Shown in pieces: positions 9,273 through 18,531 of a stretch of DNA of 64,000 bases. This DNA is from Vibrio amylolyticus (lineage in GTDB: Bacteria; Pseudomonadota; Gammaproteobacteria; Enterobacterales; Vibrionaceae). The stretch's first letter is position 1. Each line of letters opens with the position of its first letter. The stretch covers positions 62,001 to 126,000 of the forward strand of contig NZ_JAJHVV010000007.1 of assembly GCF_023145695.1 (NCBI RefSeq), written 5' to 3'. Position numbers and translations under genes: made by a program. Under the pieces are notes generated by a model. The model did no database searches, had not been told where the DNA came from, and saw only the letters and a program-made list of their open reading frames with translations.

Positions 9273-10217
9273 ATGTTCGAAATAAAAAAAGAAACATTTG
9301 GTAATTATGACTCAGTCACAATAATAAATGTTAAACATGGAATAGAACTGCAAGTAATTAATGGATTTGGCGCAATCATAAATAAGTACGTTGTCAACCA
9401 CAGTCCATTTTCTTTTATTCAAGGCTATTCAAGCCCCCAAGAACTGACCGAGCAAAACCCCTACTTTTCTCGTAGTGCTAAGCTCTTTCCCTTCCCAAAT
9501 CGATTGGCGAATGGCGAATATCAATTTGATGATCAACACTATCAACTGCCTGCCAACTTTCCTTGGTCTGAACACGCGGTACACGGATTACTGTACAACC
9601 AACCGTTCGATCTCATTGATACCACGGTAAACAGCAATCAAGCTTCGGTTACATTACGTTTTAAAACCGATGCATTGCATCCACAGTTTCCCCACGCTTT
9701 TGTTCTTGATATTACTTATCAAATTGACCAATCAGGTCAACTTCGCTGTTCTACATCCATAGAGAACCTAGGCTCTCAATCTTTTCCTTATGGGGATGCT
9801 TGGCACCCTTACTTTACGCTGAACACTCCGCGCGAGCATTGCTTACTGACAATGCCAAACTGCGTTGAGCTTGAGCACATTAACGATCTTCCAAGTGGTA
9901 ATAAGTCCCCGTTTAACCGCTTTAACTCTGCATCCTCACTTGAGAATGTCGCTCTTAATCATTGCTTTGAGTTTGATCTTCAAAGCCCAATTGAGCTTTC
10001 ACTTGAGGGTAAAGATGGCAAGTGCGCTCTTTACTATCAGCAAGATACAAGCTATCCATTCATTCAACTCTATACACCAGACAATGAACCTAGCCTAGCA
10101 ATCGAACCGATGACATGCCCTGCTAATGCGTTCAATAACCGCATCGGTCTACTCACCCTTAATCCTCATCAGAAAAACCAATTTGAATGGCAATGTCAGG
10201 CACGTTATGGCGTTTAA
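9273..10217 (+). CDS. Aldose 1-epimerase-like protein (GalM superfamily)
   Basis: A 314-residue cytoplasmic protein of the aldose 1-epimerase superfamily, which interconverts alpha and beta anomers of free sugars or sugar phosphates. Family-like segments are LFPFPNRLANGEYQF (with the conserved NR), HAVHGLLYNQPFD, SFPYGDAWHPYFTL and LAIEPMTCPANAFNN. The Glu in AIEPMT fits the catalytic position. I chose the ATG at 9273 over the ATG at 9258 because GGAG sits nine bases upstream of the former. It diverges from the GH116 gene and so probably handles the glucose that enzyme releases. It ends at a strong bidirectional terminator. Substrate specificity is not deducible. Confidence 0.88.
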   Translation: MFEIKKETFGNYDSVTIINVKHGIELQVINGFGAIINKYVVNHSPFSFIQGYSSPQELTEQNPYFSRSAKLFPFPNRLANGEYQFDDQHYQLPANFPWSEHAVHGLLYNQPFDLIDTTVNSNQASVTLRFKTDALHPQFPHAFVLDITYQIDQSGQLRCSTSIENLGSQSFPYGDAWHPYFTLNTPREHCLLTMPNCVELEHINDLPSGNKSPFNRFNSASSLENVALNHCFEFDLQSPIELSLEGKDGKCALYYQQDTSYPFIQLYTPDNEPSLAIEPMTCPANAFNNRIGLLTLNPHQKNQFEWQCQARYGV

Positions 10218-10295
10218 ACGTTTGTGGTTATTAGCCCCTATGGTTAATGGTTAAGCGCTTAAACATGTCATGCTATTAACTGTCTCGATGACCCA

Positions 10296-10323
10296 ATAAG
10301 GGCACTCAATTGAGTGCCCTTAT
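10296..10323. terminator. Perfect 28-bp palindromic bidirectional terminator
   Basis: ATAAGGGCACTCAA (10296-10309) is followed directly by its exact reverse complement (10310-10323). It sits between the convergent epimerase and GH94 genes and could end transcription on both strands, although T-runs are short. Confidence 0.75.
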
Positions 10324-10334
10324 ATGTTTAGCCT

Positions 10335-12752
10335 TTACTTAGCGCCTAGAATGACATCAACTTGATGCTCACCTGAGGTGAAAATTGGTGCTGTATTCCC
10401 ATCAATCAAATCACCGTTGACGCGCATTTCCAGTACACCTTTGCAAACATTGCTTGGGTTAGTCACATGGATGTTATACACCGCACCACGGAATTGACGA
10501 CGAACTTTAAACTCAGGCCATTCCGCAGGAATACAAGGGTCCACAAGTAGACCATCCACTTCAGGGCGTACACCAAGAATCCACTGTGTACCTGCTACGT
10601 AAGTCCAAGAAGACGTTCCCGATAACCAAGCATTACGACCTAACCCGAATTGCTCGTGCTCGTCGCCCAGAATGTTTTGTGGGTAACAGTACGGCTCAGA
10701 TTCAAACGTATCGATATCGTCATTCTTCGACGCTGGGTTGATCTGACGGTAGTACTCGTAAGCACGCTCGCCGTTGCCCATTTTCGCTTCAGCAATCATT
10801 ACCCAAGGGTTAGAGTGCAGGAAGATACCGCCATTCTCTTTTGCCCCTGGTGGGTAAGTCGAAACACCACCCAGTTTAGGATCAAAACCGTTGTAACCTG
10901 GCGTTGAAAGCTTAATACCGTTTGCTGTGTTCAGCTTGTTGTACACAGAGTCTAGCGCTTGAGTGGCACGATCTTGTGGTGCGAAGCCAGAAATCACAGG
11001 CCAGCTTTGACCATTGGTGTAGATTTGGCCTTGTTCATTGGTGTGAGAGCCAATTGGCGCGCCCGCTTCATCAAAATAACGAATAAACCATTCACCATCC
11101 CAACCACATTCATTGACCGTTGCTTGCATCTGATCGTATTGAGCTTGGAATTGCTTAGCCAGTTCGGTCTCTTCACGAAGCTGACAAAGGTCTAGCATGT
11201 CGAGTAGTGCCTTACCGTACATGTTCGCAACCATCATCGATTCTGCGCCCGTTGGCAGATTCACGGTGTCGTTCCAGTCAGCAAAACCAAGCAGTGGTAA
11301 GCCATGTTTACCCGTATTGCTGTAAGTGAAATCAATCGAACGACATAAGTGTTCCCATACGCTTGCAGATTCTACAGGATTACCATTTTTATCTTTTTGA
11401 TAGAACGGAATCTCTTTCTCTAGGAACGCCGCATTGCCTGTCTCTTTTACGTACTGGGTAACGGCATAGATGATCCAAAGGTGATCATCGCCGTAGTAGT
11501 CAGGGCGATCTTCTTCTTCACGTGAATCACCTGCATTCGCTTCCATTGTAGAAGGGAAGAACTGGTGCATTGCCGAACCATTGGTATTTTGAACCGACAG
11601 TAAACGCTCAATAAACTCACGCGCTTCTTCTGGCATGTGTGTAATCACACCCAGTGTATCTTGCGATGAGTCACGGAAACCGATACCACGTGCGCCGTAG
11701 CCCAATTGGTAAAGAGATAGGTAGCGAGACCAGTTCTTCGTCGTATGACACTGACGTGGATTATGCACGTTGAGCATCGAGTTCATTGCAGGATCGGGCG
11801 TCTCGACTTGAACCGTCGCTAAATAGCTATCCCAGTGCGTGGCTAATGCTTTAAAAGCGGCATCGACATTCGCATGATCGCGATATTTCGCCATCATCGG
11901 TTCCGCTTGCTCTACATTATCCATTTGGGTTAATTGAACTACAGTACGCTCTGTTTGCTTTGGAGTTAACCAACCTAAACGAAGGTTCAGTGCACCTATG
12001 TTGTCGCCACGCAGACACTCTGTATTGCCCAGTTCTTCTTCGTTCAAAGAAGCCGGTGCTGCCCAGCTGCCGTAACCCATATTACCGATGAACTTCTGAC
12101 GGTCACCATCAAACGAGGTGGCTTCACGGTCTGCCGTCATCAGGTTGACAGAAGCATCACGCTTCATGAAAGCAAACTGCTCAAGTACAGTATGACCCGA
12201 CACTTGCTTATGCGCTTTTAGCGTCATTGTCTGAGGAACCCAGTCAGCGTTAAGTAGCTGCTTAAGGGCATCAAAGTGAGTAAATTCATACACAGGAACG
12301 ACATCAACATGTAGCTCTTCATCGCTAATATTGGTGACTTTAATGTCTTGCAGTAAGACTGGCGCATCATTAGGTACAAAGAACGTCGCTTCACAACGTA
12401 CGCCAAACGCTTCTGAGATGATCGTGGTGTAAGAAAGACCCGTGTGGTTTTCGAACTTGTCGAGCGGCTTTAGCGTCGGCGTATAGAAAGGAGAGAAAAC
12501 TTCTACCTTTCCTTTTGAGTCACGCACTTTTAAGTACAGCGTAGACCCTTTAAAGTCTGAATTTGGTAGCTGTGCAATATATTTAGTAATACGGTTAAGC
12601 GCTGGATCACCCTTACAAAGCAGAACACCACCGTTGCTATCAACAATGCCACCAAAATCTAACGTACCAACGTAGTTACACCATTTGATGGGTGTACATG
12701 GTGTCGTTGCGACATATTCTTTGTTTTTATCGTCAAAATATCCGAATTTCAT
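10335..12752 (-). CDS. GH94 disaccharide phosphorylase
   Basis: An 805-residue intracellular glycoside phosphorylase of family GH94, which splits a beta-linked disaccharide with phosphate to give alpha-glucose 1-phosphate plus the acceptor. The start MKFGYFDDKNKEYV matches the N terminus of cellobiose and chitobiose phosphorylases. The barrel carries GFADWNDTVNL with Asp497 as general acid, by alignment with the DWND motif of chitobiose phosphorylase. LHSNPWVMIAEAKMG and WLSGTSSW match the phosphate-binding regions. The ATG at 12752 has AGGGA eight bases before it and is preferred to the GTG at 12758. It is the last gene of the lacI/ABC/GH1 operon, 106 bases after the ATPase gene with a hairpin in between. 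Cellobiose, laminaribiose or a cellobionic-acid-type substrate cannot be told apart here. Confidence 0.88.
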   Translation of the reverse strand: MKFGYFDDKNKEYVATTPCTPIKWCNYVGTLDFGGIVDSNGGVLLCKGDPALNRITKYIAQLPNSDFKGSTLYLKVRDSKGKVEVFSPFYTPTLKPLDKFENHTGLSYTTIISEAFGVRCEATFFVPNDAPVLLQDIKVTNISDEELHVDVVPVYEFTHFDALKQLLNADWVPQTMTLKAHKQVSGHTVLEQFAFMKRDASVNLMTADREATSFDGDRQKFIGNMGYGSWAAPASLNEEELGNTECLRGDNIGALNLRLGWLTPKQTERTVVQLTQMDNVEQAEPMMAKYRDHANVDAAFKALATHWDSYLATVQVETPDPAMNSMLNVHNPRQCHTTKNWSRYLSLYQLGYGARGIGFRDSSQDTLGVITHMPEEAREFIERLLSVQNTNGSAMHQFFPSTMEANAGDSREEEDRPDYYGDDHLWIIYAVTQYVKETGNAAFLEKEIPFYQKDKNGNPVESASVWEHLCRSIDFTYSNTGKHGLPLLGFADWNDTVNLPTGAESMMVANMYGKALLDMLDLCQLREETELAKQFQAQYDQMQATVNECGWDGEWFIRYFDEAGAPIGSHTNEQGQIYTNGQSWPVISGFAPQDRATQALDSVYNKLNTANGIKLSTPGYNGFDPKLGGVSTYPPGAKENGGIFLHSNPWVMIAEAKMGNGERAYEYYRQINPASKNDDIDTFESEPYCYPQNILGDEHEQFGLGRNAWLSGTSSWTYVAGTQWILGVRPEVDGLLVDPCIPAEWPEFKVRRQFRGAVYNIHVTNPSNVCKGVLEMRVNGDLIDGNTAPIFTSGEHQVDVILGAK

Positions 12753-12812
12753 CGTCACTATCCCTAGCCCGATCTCATATGAGAGAGCTTCAATTAAAGT
12801 AAATTCTGATTG

Positions 12813-12842
12813 AATACGTGAAGGGGCTGACCTTCACGTATT
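12813..12842 (-). other. Intra-operon hairpin between ABC ATPase and GH94 genes
   Basis: AATACGTGAAGG (12813-12824) and CCTTCACGTATT (12831-12842) form a perfect 12-bp stem with a 6-base loop. No T-run follows on the minus strand. It looks like a transcript-processing or stabilising element, or a partial attenuator, ahead of the last gene of the operon. Confidence 0.6.
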
Positions 12843-12858
12843 GCGTAAGCCTAAGTGG

Positions 12859-13950
12859 TTAGATTGCTAGCGAGTTTTCGCTTAGTGCATCGAACAGGTG
12901 GAATGCATCAAGATCCAAGTAAAGCGTTAGCGTATCAACATCGACTTCAGCGGCTTGCGTTTCAACCATCAGGTCTTGTCCGCCAATCTCCGTTTTCAGA
13001 AGAATACTTGCGCCCAGAAGTTCTTTGTCTTTGATCTTCACAGGGAAAGGCAGTACTCGATCGTGGTCCACTTGCTCAGCACGTAAATGGATATCCGTAG
13101 GACGAACACCAAAGTGCAGTGCTAGATTCTTAGAAGCGTGTGCTTTGAAGCGCTCAGGTAGTGGAATCAGCGTATCGCCTAATTCAACAAAGAACTCACC
13201 CTCTTTTTCGACAAGTTGTGCATCAAGCATATTCATTGATGGGTTACCAATGAACTGTGCCACGAACTTATTCGCCGGACGTTGGAATACTTCTGTCGGC
13301 GTCCCCACTTGAGCCACATAACCATCTTTTAGAATAACGATACGGTCAGCCAGGGTCATCGCTTCAATCTGATCGTGCGTTACGTAAATCGTCGTTGTTT
13401 TAAGCTCACGGTGTAGATGTTTAATCTCTTCACGCATCACACCACGAAGCTTCGCATCAAGGTTTGATAACGGCTCATCAAAGAGGAATACCTTCGGTGT
13501 ACGAACCATTGCACGACCCATAGCAACACGTTGACGTTGACCACCAGACAGCTCTTTTGGCTTACGATCCAATAGTGGATCAAGTTCAAGCATCTTCGCC
13601 GCTTTACGAACTTCAGTATCAATTTCAGCCTTAGGCATACCTTTGAGTTTCAAAGCAAAAGCGATGTTTTCGTAAACCGTCATGTGTGGGTACAGCGCGT
13701 AGCTTTGGAATACCATGGCAAGGTCGCGATCTTTCGCGTCAACCTTGTTCATCTTCTTATCACCAACGTAGATATCACCAGAAGAGATCTCTTCAAGACC
13801 TGCTAGCATACGCAGTGTCGTAGACTTACCACAGCCAGATGGGCCAAGGAAAACCACGAATTCACCATCATTTACTGTGAAATCAAACTCTTTTACTACT
13901 TCTACGTCACCAAATGATTTTTTGATGTTCTTAAATTCTACTTTAGCCAT
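12859..13950 (-). CDS. ABC transporter ATPase (MsmK/UgpC/MalK type)
   Basis: Cytoplasmic ATP-hydrolysing subunit of the sugar importer, 363 residues, the normal length for the CUT1 family. Walker A is GPSGCGKST (residues 36-44), the signature is LSGGQ (134-138), and Walker B ends in FDEP with Asp158 and Glu159. The C-terminal third has TOBE-like domains such as HFGVRPTDIHL. Its ATG overlaps the GH1 stop codon by one base (TAATG), so translation is probably coupled. It completes the importer made by the binding protein and two permeases encoded upstream in the same operon. Confidence 0.96.
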   Translation of the reverse strand: MAKVEFKNIKKSFGDVEVVKEFDFTVNDGEFVVFLGPSGCGKSTTLRMLAGLEEISSGDIYVGDKKMNKVDAKDRDLAMVFQSYALYPHMTVYENIAFALKLKGMPKAEIDTEVRKAAKMLELDPLLDRKPKELSGGQRQRVAMGRAMVRTPKVFLFDEPLSNLDAKLRGVMREEIKHLHRELKTTTIYVTHDQIEAMTLADRIVILKDGYVAQVGTPTEVFQRPANKFVAQFIGNPSMNMLDAQLVEKEGEFFVELGDTLIPLPERFKAHASKNLALHFGVRPTDIHLRAEQVDHDRVLPFPVKIKDKELLGASILLKTEIGGQDLMVETQAAEVDVDTLTLYLDLDAFHLFDALSENSLAI

Positions 13951-15305
13951 TATTTGTTCTCCTCAGCGCGCGCTAGCAGCGTATTTCGATACGTGATCGC
14001 GCTCTGTTTCAGTGTTCTTTGTTGAGTTTGATAATCGACGTGAACCATGCCAAAACGTTGGCAATAACCAAAGGCCCACTCAAAATTGTCCATCAAACTC
14101 CATGCAAAATATCCATCGACTCTAACGCCAGCCTTAATTGCTTGATCGACCGCATTTAAGTGGCTTTGGAAATAACGAACGCGTTGTTCATCATTCAACT
14201 GACCATTTACAACGCTATGATCGTCGCAAGCTGCGCCGTTCTCAGTTATGTATATTGGTGGAATATTGTCGTAACGCTCATTGAGACGCACCAATAAGTC
14301 CGTCAAACCCTGAGGATAAACTTCCCAACCAATAAAAGTGTGCTCAGCACCTTCTTGGATCACTTTTTCAATGTCACCGTTTTCGTTGTAACGCATCACA
14401 TCACGTGAGTAATAGTTAATGCCGACGTAATCCACGGGGGCGCTGATAATGTCCAAATCGCCTTCTAGAATCATTGGCATGTTGACCAACTGACGCTCCA
14501 CCACAAGTTGCGGATACTCCCCTTTTAATACAGGGTCCATAAACCAGTGGTAGTTTTCTGCTTCACTATAATCAGCCGCGCCTTGATCTTTGCTTGTTGC
14601 TGGGTAAGCCGGTGATGCGTTAAACACCACACCATGCTTTGAGTGAGGGGCATTGCTACGCAAAATCGGCATTGCTAGACCGTGCGCAAGCATCAAGTGA
14701 TGCGAGGCTAAGAAGCCTTCACGTTCACCCTTAATGCCCGGAGCGTGATTTCCCCAGCGATAACCTAAAAAGGCAGAAACAAACGGTTCATTTAATGTGG
14801 TATATACATCAATTTTGTTGCCAAAATGCGCGCTAACCGCTCGTGCATATTCCGCAAACTTGTATGACGTCTCACGATTTAGCCAGCCGCCTTTATCTTC
14901 TAAATACTGCGGTAAATCCCAGTGATAAAGCGTCACATAAACCTTCATACCGCGAGCATGACACTCATCGATAATCTCTTCATAAAACGCAAGACCTTCA
15001 GGGTTAACCACGCCATCTTGAGGCATAATACGCGGCCAAGCGATGGATAAGCGGTAGGCATCAACACCTAACCCTTGAATCATCTCAATGTCTTGTTGCC
15101 ATAGATGATAATGGTCACAGGCCACATCGCCATTGTCACCGTTATCTACCTTGTTTGGTGTCTTACAGAACGTATCCCAGATTGATGGGGTGCGGCCACC
15201 TTCAGCCACACCACCTTCAATTTGATAAGACGATGTTGCAACGCCAAAGACAAAGTCTGATTGAAGCAGTTTTGAGTCACTTGGAAGTTGATATTTATTC
15301 ATCAT
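13950..15305 (-). CDS. GH1 beta-glucosidase
   Basis: A 451-residue cytoplasmic retaining beta-glucosidase (or 6-phospho-independent beta-glycosidase) of family GH1. The acid/base Glu173 lies in TLNEPF and the nucleophile Glu355 in YITENGA. FVFGVATSSYQIEGG, IAWPRIMP and LMDNFEWAFGY are typical of the family, the last forming the aglycone and glucose site. There is no signal peptide, so it acts on imported sugar. GGGATAACG before the doubled ATG supports the start. Because uptake is by an ABC importer and not a PTS, unphosphorylated substrates such as cellobiose or laminaribiose are likely. It is encoded between the permease and ATPase genes. Confidence 0.95.
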   Translation of the reverse strand: MMNKYQLPSDSKLLQSDFVFGVATSSYQIEGGVAEGGRTPSIWDTFCKTPNKVDNGDNGDVACDHYHLWQQDIEMIQGLGVDAYRLSIAWPRIMPQDGVVNPEGLAFYEEIIDECHARGMKVYVTLYHWDLPQYLEDKGGWLNRETSYKFAEYARAVSAHFGNKIDVYTTLNEPFVSAFLGYRWGNHAPGIKGEREGFLASHHLMLAHGLAMPILRSNAPHSKHGVVFNASPAYPATSKDQGAADYSEAENYHWFMDPVLKGEYPQLVVERQLVNMPMILEGDLDIISAPVDYVGINYYSRDVMRYNENGDIEKVIQEGAEHTFIGWEVYPQGLTDLLVRLNERYDNIPPIYITENGAACDDHSVVNGQLNDEQRVRYFQSHLNAVDQAIKAGVRVDGYFAWSLMDNFEWAFGYCQRFGMVHVDYQTQQRTLKQSAITYRNTLLARAEENK

Positions 15306-15316
15306 CGTTATCCCGA

Positions 15317-16210
15317 TTAACCTTTAACAGCGCCAGAGGTTAGACCTGAAATCATCTGCTTAGAAGCAAATAGATAGGTAATAACCAGTGGTAGTATCGA
15401 GATAGTTGTGCCAAGCATTACTGCGCCCCAAGGTGTATTTGGAATACCCTGTACGCTTCGTAGTGCCTGAGTAATCACGTAGTTATCTGGTGAGTTCAGT
15501 ACCACAAGTGGCTGCATGAACATGTTCCAGAAGAAGACGAACTGTACAATGGCCAGTGTTGCTAAAGCAGGCTTCATCAATGGAAGTACTACGCTCCAGT
15601 AGGTTCTAAACTCACCTGCACCATCGAGCTTCGCCGCTTCTAGTAGCTCTTTTGGAATCGAAGCAATCACGTGCTGACGCATTAAAAAGATACCAAATGG
15701 CGTTGTGGTAAACGGAAGCCAAACGGCAATGTGATTATCCAACAAGCCCAAGAACTTAACGATCATGAAGTAAGGAATCAGGCTCAGTACAGGCGGAATC
15801 GCCATTGAACCGACCAACATACCAAACAGAACGTTCTTACCTTTAAACTTGAATACGGCAAACGCGTAACCACCCATACTACAAAACAGCAGTGAGATAG
15901 TCGTACCTAGGAACGCAACGTAGATAGAGTTAAACATTGCTGTCCAGAACGGCATGATTTCAAGTAGCTGTGCGTAGTTGTACGACAAGCTGTCGCCAAT
16001 GGCTAAGCTGATGCCTGTACCAAAGATCTCACTACGATCACGCGTTGATAATAGTGCTGACCAGATAAATGGAAATACCGTAATGATTGCTGAAATAATC
16101 AATACTATTGCCAGCATCACCATCGCAACCTTAGTCATGATATGAATCACTCGGTCACTTGGCATAAGCCCTGCGAGGGGCGATGAATTTGTCTTTATTG
16201 AAGTCGTCAT
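15317..16210 (-). CDS. ABC sugar transporter permease 2 (MalG type)
   Basis: Inner-membrane permease of a CUT1-type sugar importer, 297 residues with about six helices. The EAA loop is visible as PKELLEAAKLDGAGEFRTYW followed by a Val-Leu-Pro-Leu stretch, which docks the ATPase. FGIFLMRQHV and the C-terminal LTSGAVKG are typical of the MalG-like partner. It begins one base after the stop of permease 1, with GGGGAACA before the ATG, and ends 11 bases before the GH1 start. Confidence 0.95.
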   Translation of the reverse strand: MTTSIKTNSSPLAGLMPSDRVIHIMTKVAMVMLAIVLIISAIITVFPFIWSALLSTRDRSEIFGTGISLAIGDSLSYNYAQLLEIMPFWTAMFNSIYVAFLGTTISLLFCSMGGYAFAVFKFKGKNVLFGMLVGSMAIPPVLSLIPYFMIVKFLGLLDNHIAVWLPFTTTPFGIFLMRQHVIASIPKELLEAAKLDGAGEFRTYWSVVLPLMKPALATLAIVQFVFFWNMFMQPLVVLNSPDNYVITQALRSVQGIPNTPWGAVMLGTTISILPLVITYLFASKQMISGLTSGAVKG

Positions 16211-16211
16211 C

Positions 16212-17201
16212 TTATTGTTCCCCTAGACCTTTCTTACCAAAGAATAAGAATTGAACGGCCGTACATGTTGCGATAAGTGCAAATAGTAGCCATGAGATTG
16301 CTGATGCTGTGCCCATCTCTAACCATTCCCAACCGACTTTATAAAGGTACATAGAGATTGTTAGACCAGATTGACCAGTACCGCCGCCGCCACGAGTCAA
16401 GACAAACGGTTCTTCGAATAGCTGCAAGTTACCAATGATAGTCATCGTGATTGCGAAGAAGATAAATGGTCGAATCATCGGTAGTGAAATGTGCCAGAAG
16501 CGGTGGAAGGCGTTCGCGCCATCCATACGAGCGGCTTCTAGAATCTCTTTTGGTATCGTCATTAGGCCAGTGGTGTAAAGTACGATGTTGAAACCGGTGT
16601 ACTTCCAGAAGATAACAATCGCGATAGAAGGTTTGATCATGGTTGCATCGTCTAACCAGCGAATTGGCATAGCAGTATCAACCCACGCAAATGCCCAACC
16701 AAATAGTGTGCTATCAGCCAGTGCCATCAAGGTTTGGTTGATAATGCCTGAGTTAGGCGAATACATGTTGAAGAAGATAAGCGACGCGGCAACCGTTGAT
16801 GTAATGAATGGTAAGAAATACGCAGACGTTAACCAGTGACGCAGGCGGTCACCCATTGAAACTAGAATATAGGCAACAGGAATCGCAACAAGGTGCTGTG
16901 CAATACCCGATGTTAGCGCTAGCCAAACGGTGTTCTTAAGTGAACGCCAAAGCCACGGGTCAGTTAATGCAATTGAGTAGTTTTCAAAACCTACAAATCG
17001 CATTGCGTCCATCCCCTCTACAGGGTTCCAGACTTGAAATGATAGAAAAACAGAAAACAGTAACGGGAAAATCCCAAAAACAGAAAAAATGATCAAAAAC
17101 GGCAGAAGGAAACCATACGGTGTAAGCGCTTTCAAATTCAGACGAGAAAAAAAGCTTTTACTTTCAGATGTATCCATGACGTTGCTCGCAGCTTGGCTCA
17201 T
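16212..17201 (-). CDS. ABC sugar transporter permease 1 (MalF type)
   Basis: Inner-membrane permease of the same importer, 329 residues with about six helices. A cytoplasmic N-terminal segment precedes the first helix (YGFLLPFLIIFSVFGIFPLL). The EAA loop is PKEILEAARMDGANAFHRFW. It follows the binding-protein gene after 66 bases that include a strong hairpin, and directly precedes permease 2. GAGGTC before the ATG supports the start. Confidence 0.95.
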   Translation of the reverse strand: MSQAASNVMDTSESKSFFSRLNLKALTPYGFLLPFLIIFSVFGIFPLLFSVFLSFQVWNPVEGMDAMRFVGFENYSIALTDPWLWRSLKNTVWLALTSGIAQHLVAIPVAYILVSMGDRLRHWLTSAYFLPFITSTVAASLIFFNMYSPNSGIINQTLMALADSTLFGWAFAWVDTAMPIRWLDDATMIKPSIAIVIFWKYTGFNIVLYTTGLMTIPKEILEAARMDGANAFHRFWHISLPMIRPFIFFAITMTIIGNLQLFEEPFVLTRGGGGTGQSGLTISMYLYKVGWEWLEMGTASAISWLLFALIATCTAVQFLFFGKKGLGEQ

Positions 17202-17215
17202 AGTAACGACCTCTT

Positions 17216-17247
17216 ACCAAGAAGGCGCGTTTCCACACCTTCTTGGT
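17216..17247 (-). other. Intra-operon hairpin after the binding-protein gene
   Basis: ACCAAGAAGG (17216-17225) and CCTTCTTGGT (17238-17247) form a 10-bp stem with a 12-base loop. There is no T-run. Such structures between a binding-protein gene and its permease genes commonly protect the upstream message and lower expression of the membrane subunits; that function is inferred here. Confidence 0.6.
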
Positions 17248-17267
17248 TACTTACTTAAAATTTTAAA

Positions 17268-18512
17268 TTAAAGATTACGTGTACGACGCTTGATTAGACG
17301 CTCAGCTTCGCTAAGTGCTACTTTGATGTCTTTACCTTCATCAAGTACTTCCATCAGAGCATTTTCTAGAATGATTGAACGTGCAACGTGGTCACCCTTA
17401 GCTGGTTGTACTGGCTTGATGTTCTTCGCTACTTCAGCAAACACTTGACGTGCTTTCTGGCCGCCTAGGAACTCAACGCCTTCATTGAACATTGCATCAT
17501 CGTAAGTCGTTACGTTTGCAGGGAATGCTGCAATGGTTTCGAAGCTCTTAAGTTGAACCTCACGATCTGTTGTCATGTATTCGATAAGCTTCCAAGCGTC
17601 ATCTTGGTTAGCCGCTTGCGTTGGGATTGAAAGGAATGAACCACCCCAGCTACCGTAGATGCCATCAGGAAGGTTTTCTACACCCCAGTTGCCTGCTGTA
17701 TCTGGCGCAATCCAGTTGTTTAGGTGACCCAATAGCCATGCACCAGAAAGTTGAGTAGCGAACGTACCGTTACGGAAGCCTTCGTACCATTCGTTAGACC
17801 AAGCTAGAATACGACCATCAAGCTCTTTTTCACGAATCTTTTTCGCAACTTCAAATGCGTGAACGAAACGCTCAGACGTTACAACAGGGTTGCCATCTTT
17901 ATCAAAGTAAAGGCCTTCACCTTCAGGAACCGTTGTGTAGATGATCGCTTGTGCTACATCAGCTGCTGATGCGATTAGCTGTACGTTTTTCTCTTTTAGT
18001 GTCACACCCGCTGCAATGTAAGAATCCCAATCTTTGATTGCTTCTTCTACATCAATACCCGCTTTTTCAAACACATCGGTACGGTAATACATCACACCAG
18101 GACCTAGATCGACTGGGATACCGTACATGCCACCATCAGCGCCTTTACCTTGTGCCCACGCATACGGTGCAAAGCTCTTCTCAAACTTATCTGCGCCATA
18201 TTTTTCAGAAAGGTTTACAAGACCGCCAGAAGCCACAAATGGACCGATTTTTTCAACGTCAACAACGATGACATCACCTGCACCAGAACCTGTTGCTAGG
18301 TTCGTAGTCAGTTTAGTATGGTGGTCACCGTGGTTGTTCATTAGGTAATCAACTTTCACACCCGTCTTTTTTTCGAAATCTGGTAGTAGTACTTTTAAGC
18401 TACTGTCGAAATCTGGAAAGCCATCGAAACGGATTTGATTGTCTGCCGCATTAGCTGTAGCAGCAAGTCCAAGAGCAACCGCGCTAGCAAGCGCTAAGGT
18501 CTTAAATTTCAT
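17268..18512 (-). CDS. ABC transporter sugar-binding protein (MalE-like)
   Basis: Periplasmic solute-binding protein of a CUT1 sugar importer, 414 residues. The signal peptide ends at ATANA before ADNQIRFDG. Segments such as YGIPVDLGPGVMYYRTDVFEKAG, GTFATQLSGAWLLGHLNNW and WGGSFLSIPTQAANQDDAWKL are typical of extracellular solute-binding protein family 1. The presence of GH1 and GH94 in the operon points to a beta-linked glucose disaccharide as ligand. It starts 20 bases after the lacI 2 stop with AAGGATAACAC before the ATG, so it is cotranscribed with the regulator. Confidence 0.93.
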   Translation of the reverse strand: MKFKTLALASAVALGLAATANAADNQIRFDGFPDFDSSLKVLLPDFEKKTGVKVDYLMNNHGDHHTKLTTNLATGSGAGDVIVVDVEKIGPFVASGGLVNLSEKYGADKFEKSFAPYAWAQGKGADGGMYGIPVDLGPGVMYYRTDVFEKAGIDVEEAIKDWDSYIAAGVTLKEKNVQLIASAADVAQAIIYTTVPEGEGLYFDKDGNPVVTSERFVHAFEVAKKIREKELDGRILAWSNEWYEGFRNGTFATQLSGAWLLGHLNNWIAPDTAGNWGVENLPDGIYGSWGGSFLSIPTQAANQDDAWKLIEYMTTDREVQLKSFETIAAFPANVTTYDDAMFNEGVEFLGGQKARQVFAEVAKNIKPVQPAKGDHVARSIILENALMEVLDEGKDIKVALSEAERLIKRRTRNL

Positions 18513-18531
18513 GTGTTATCCTTAATATTTT

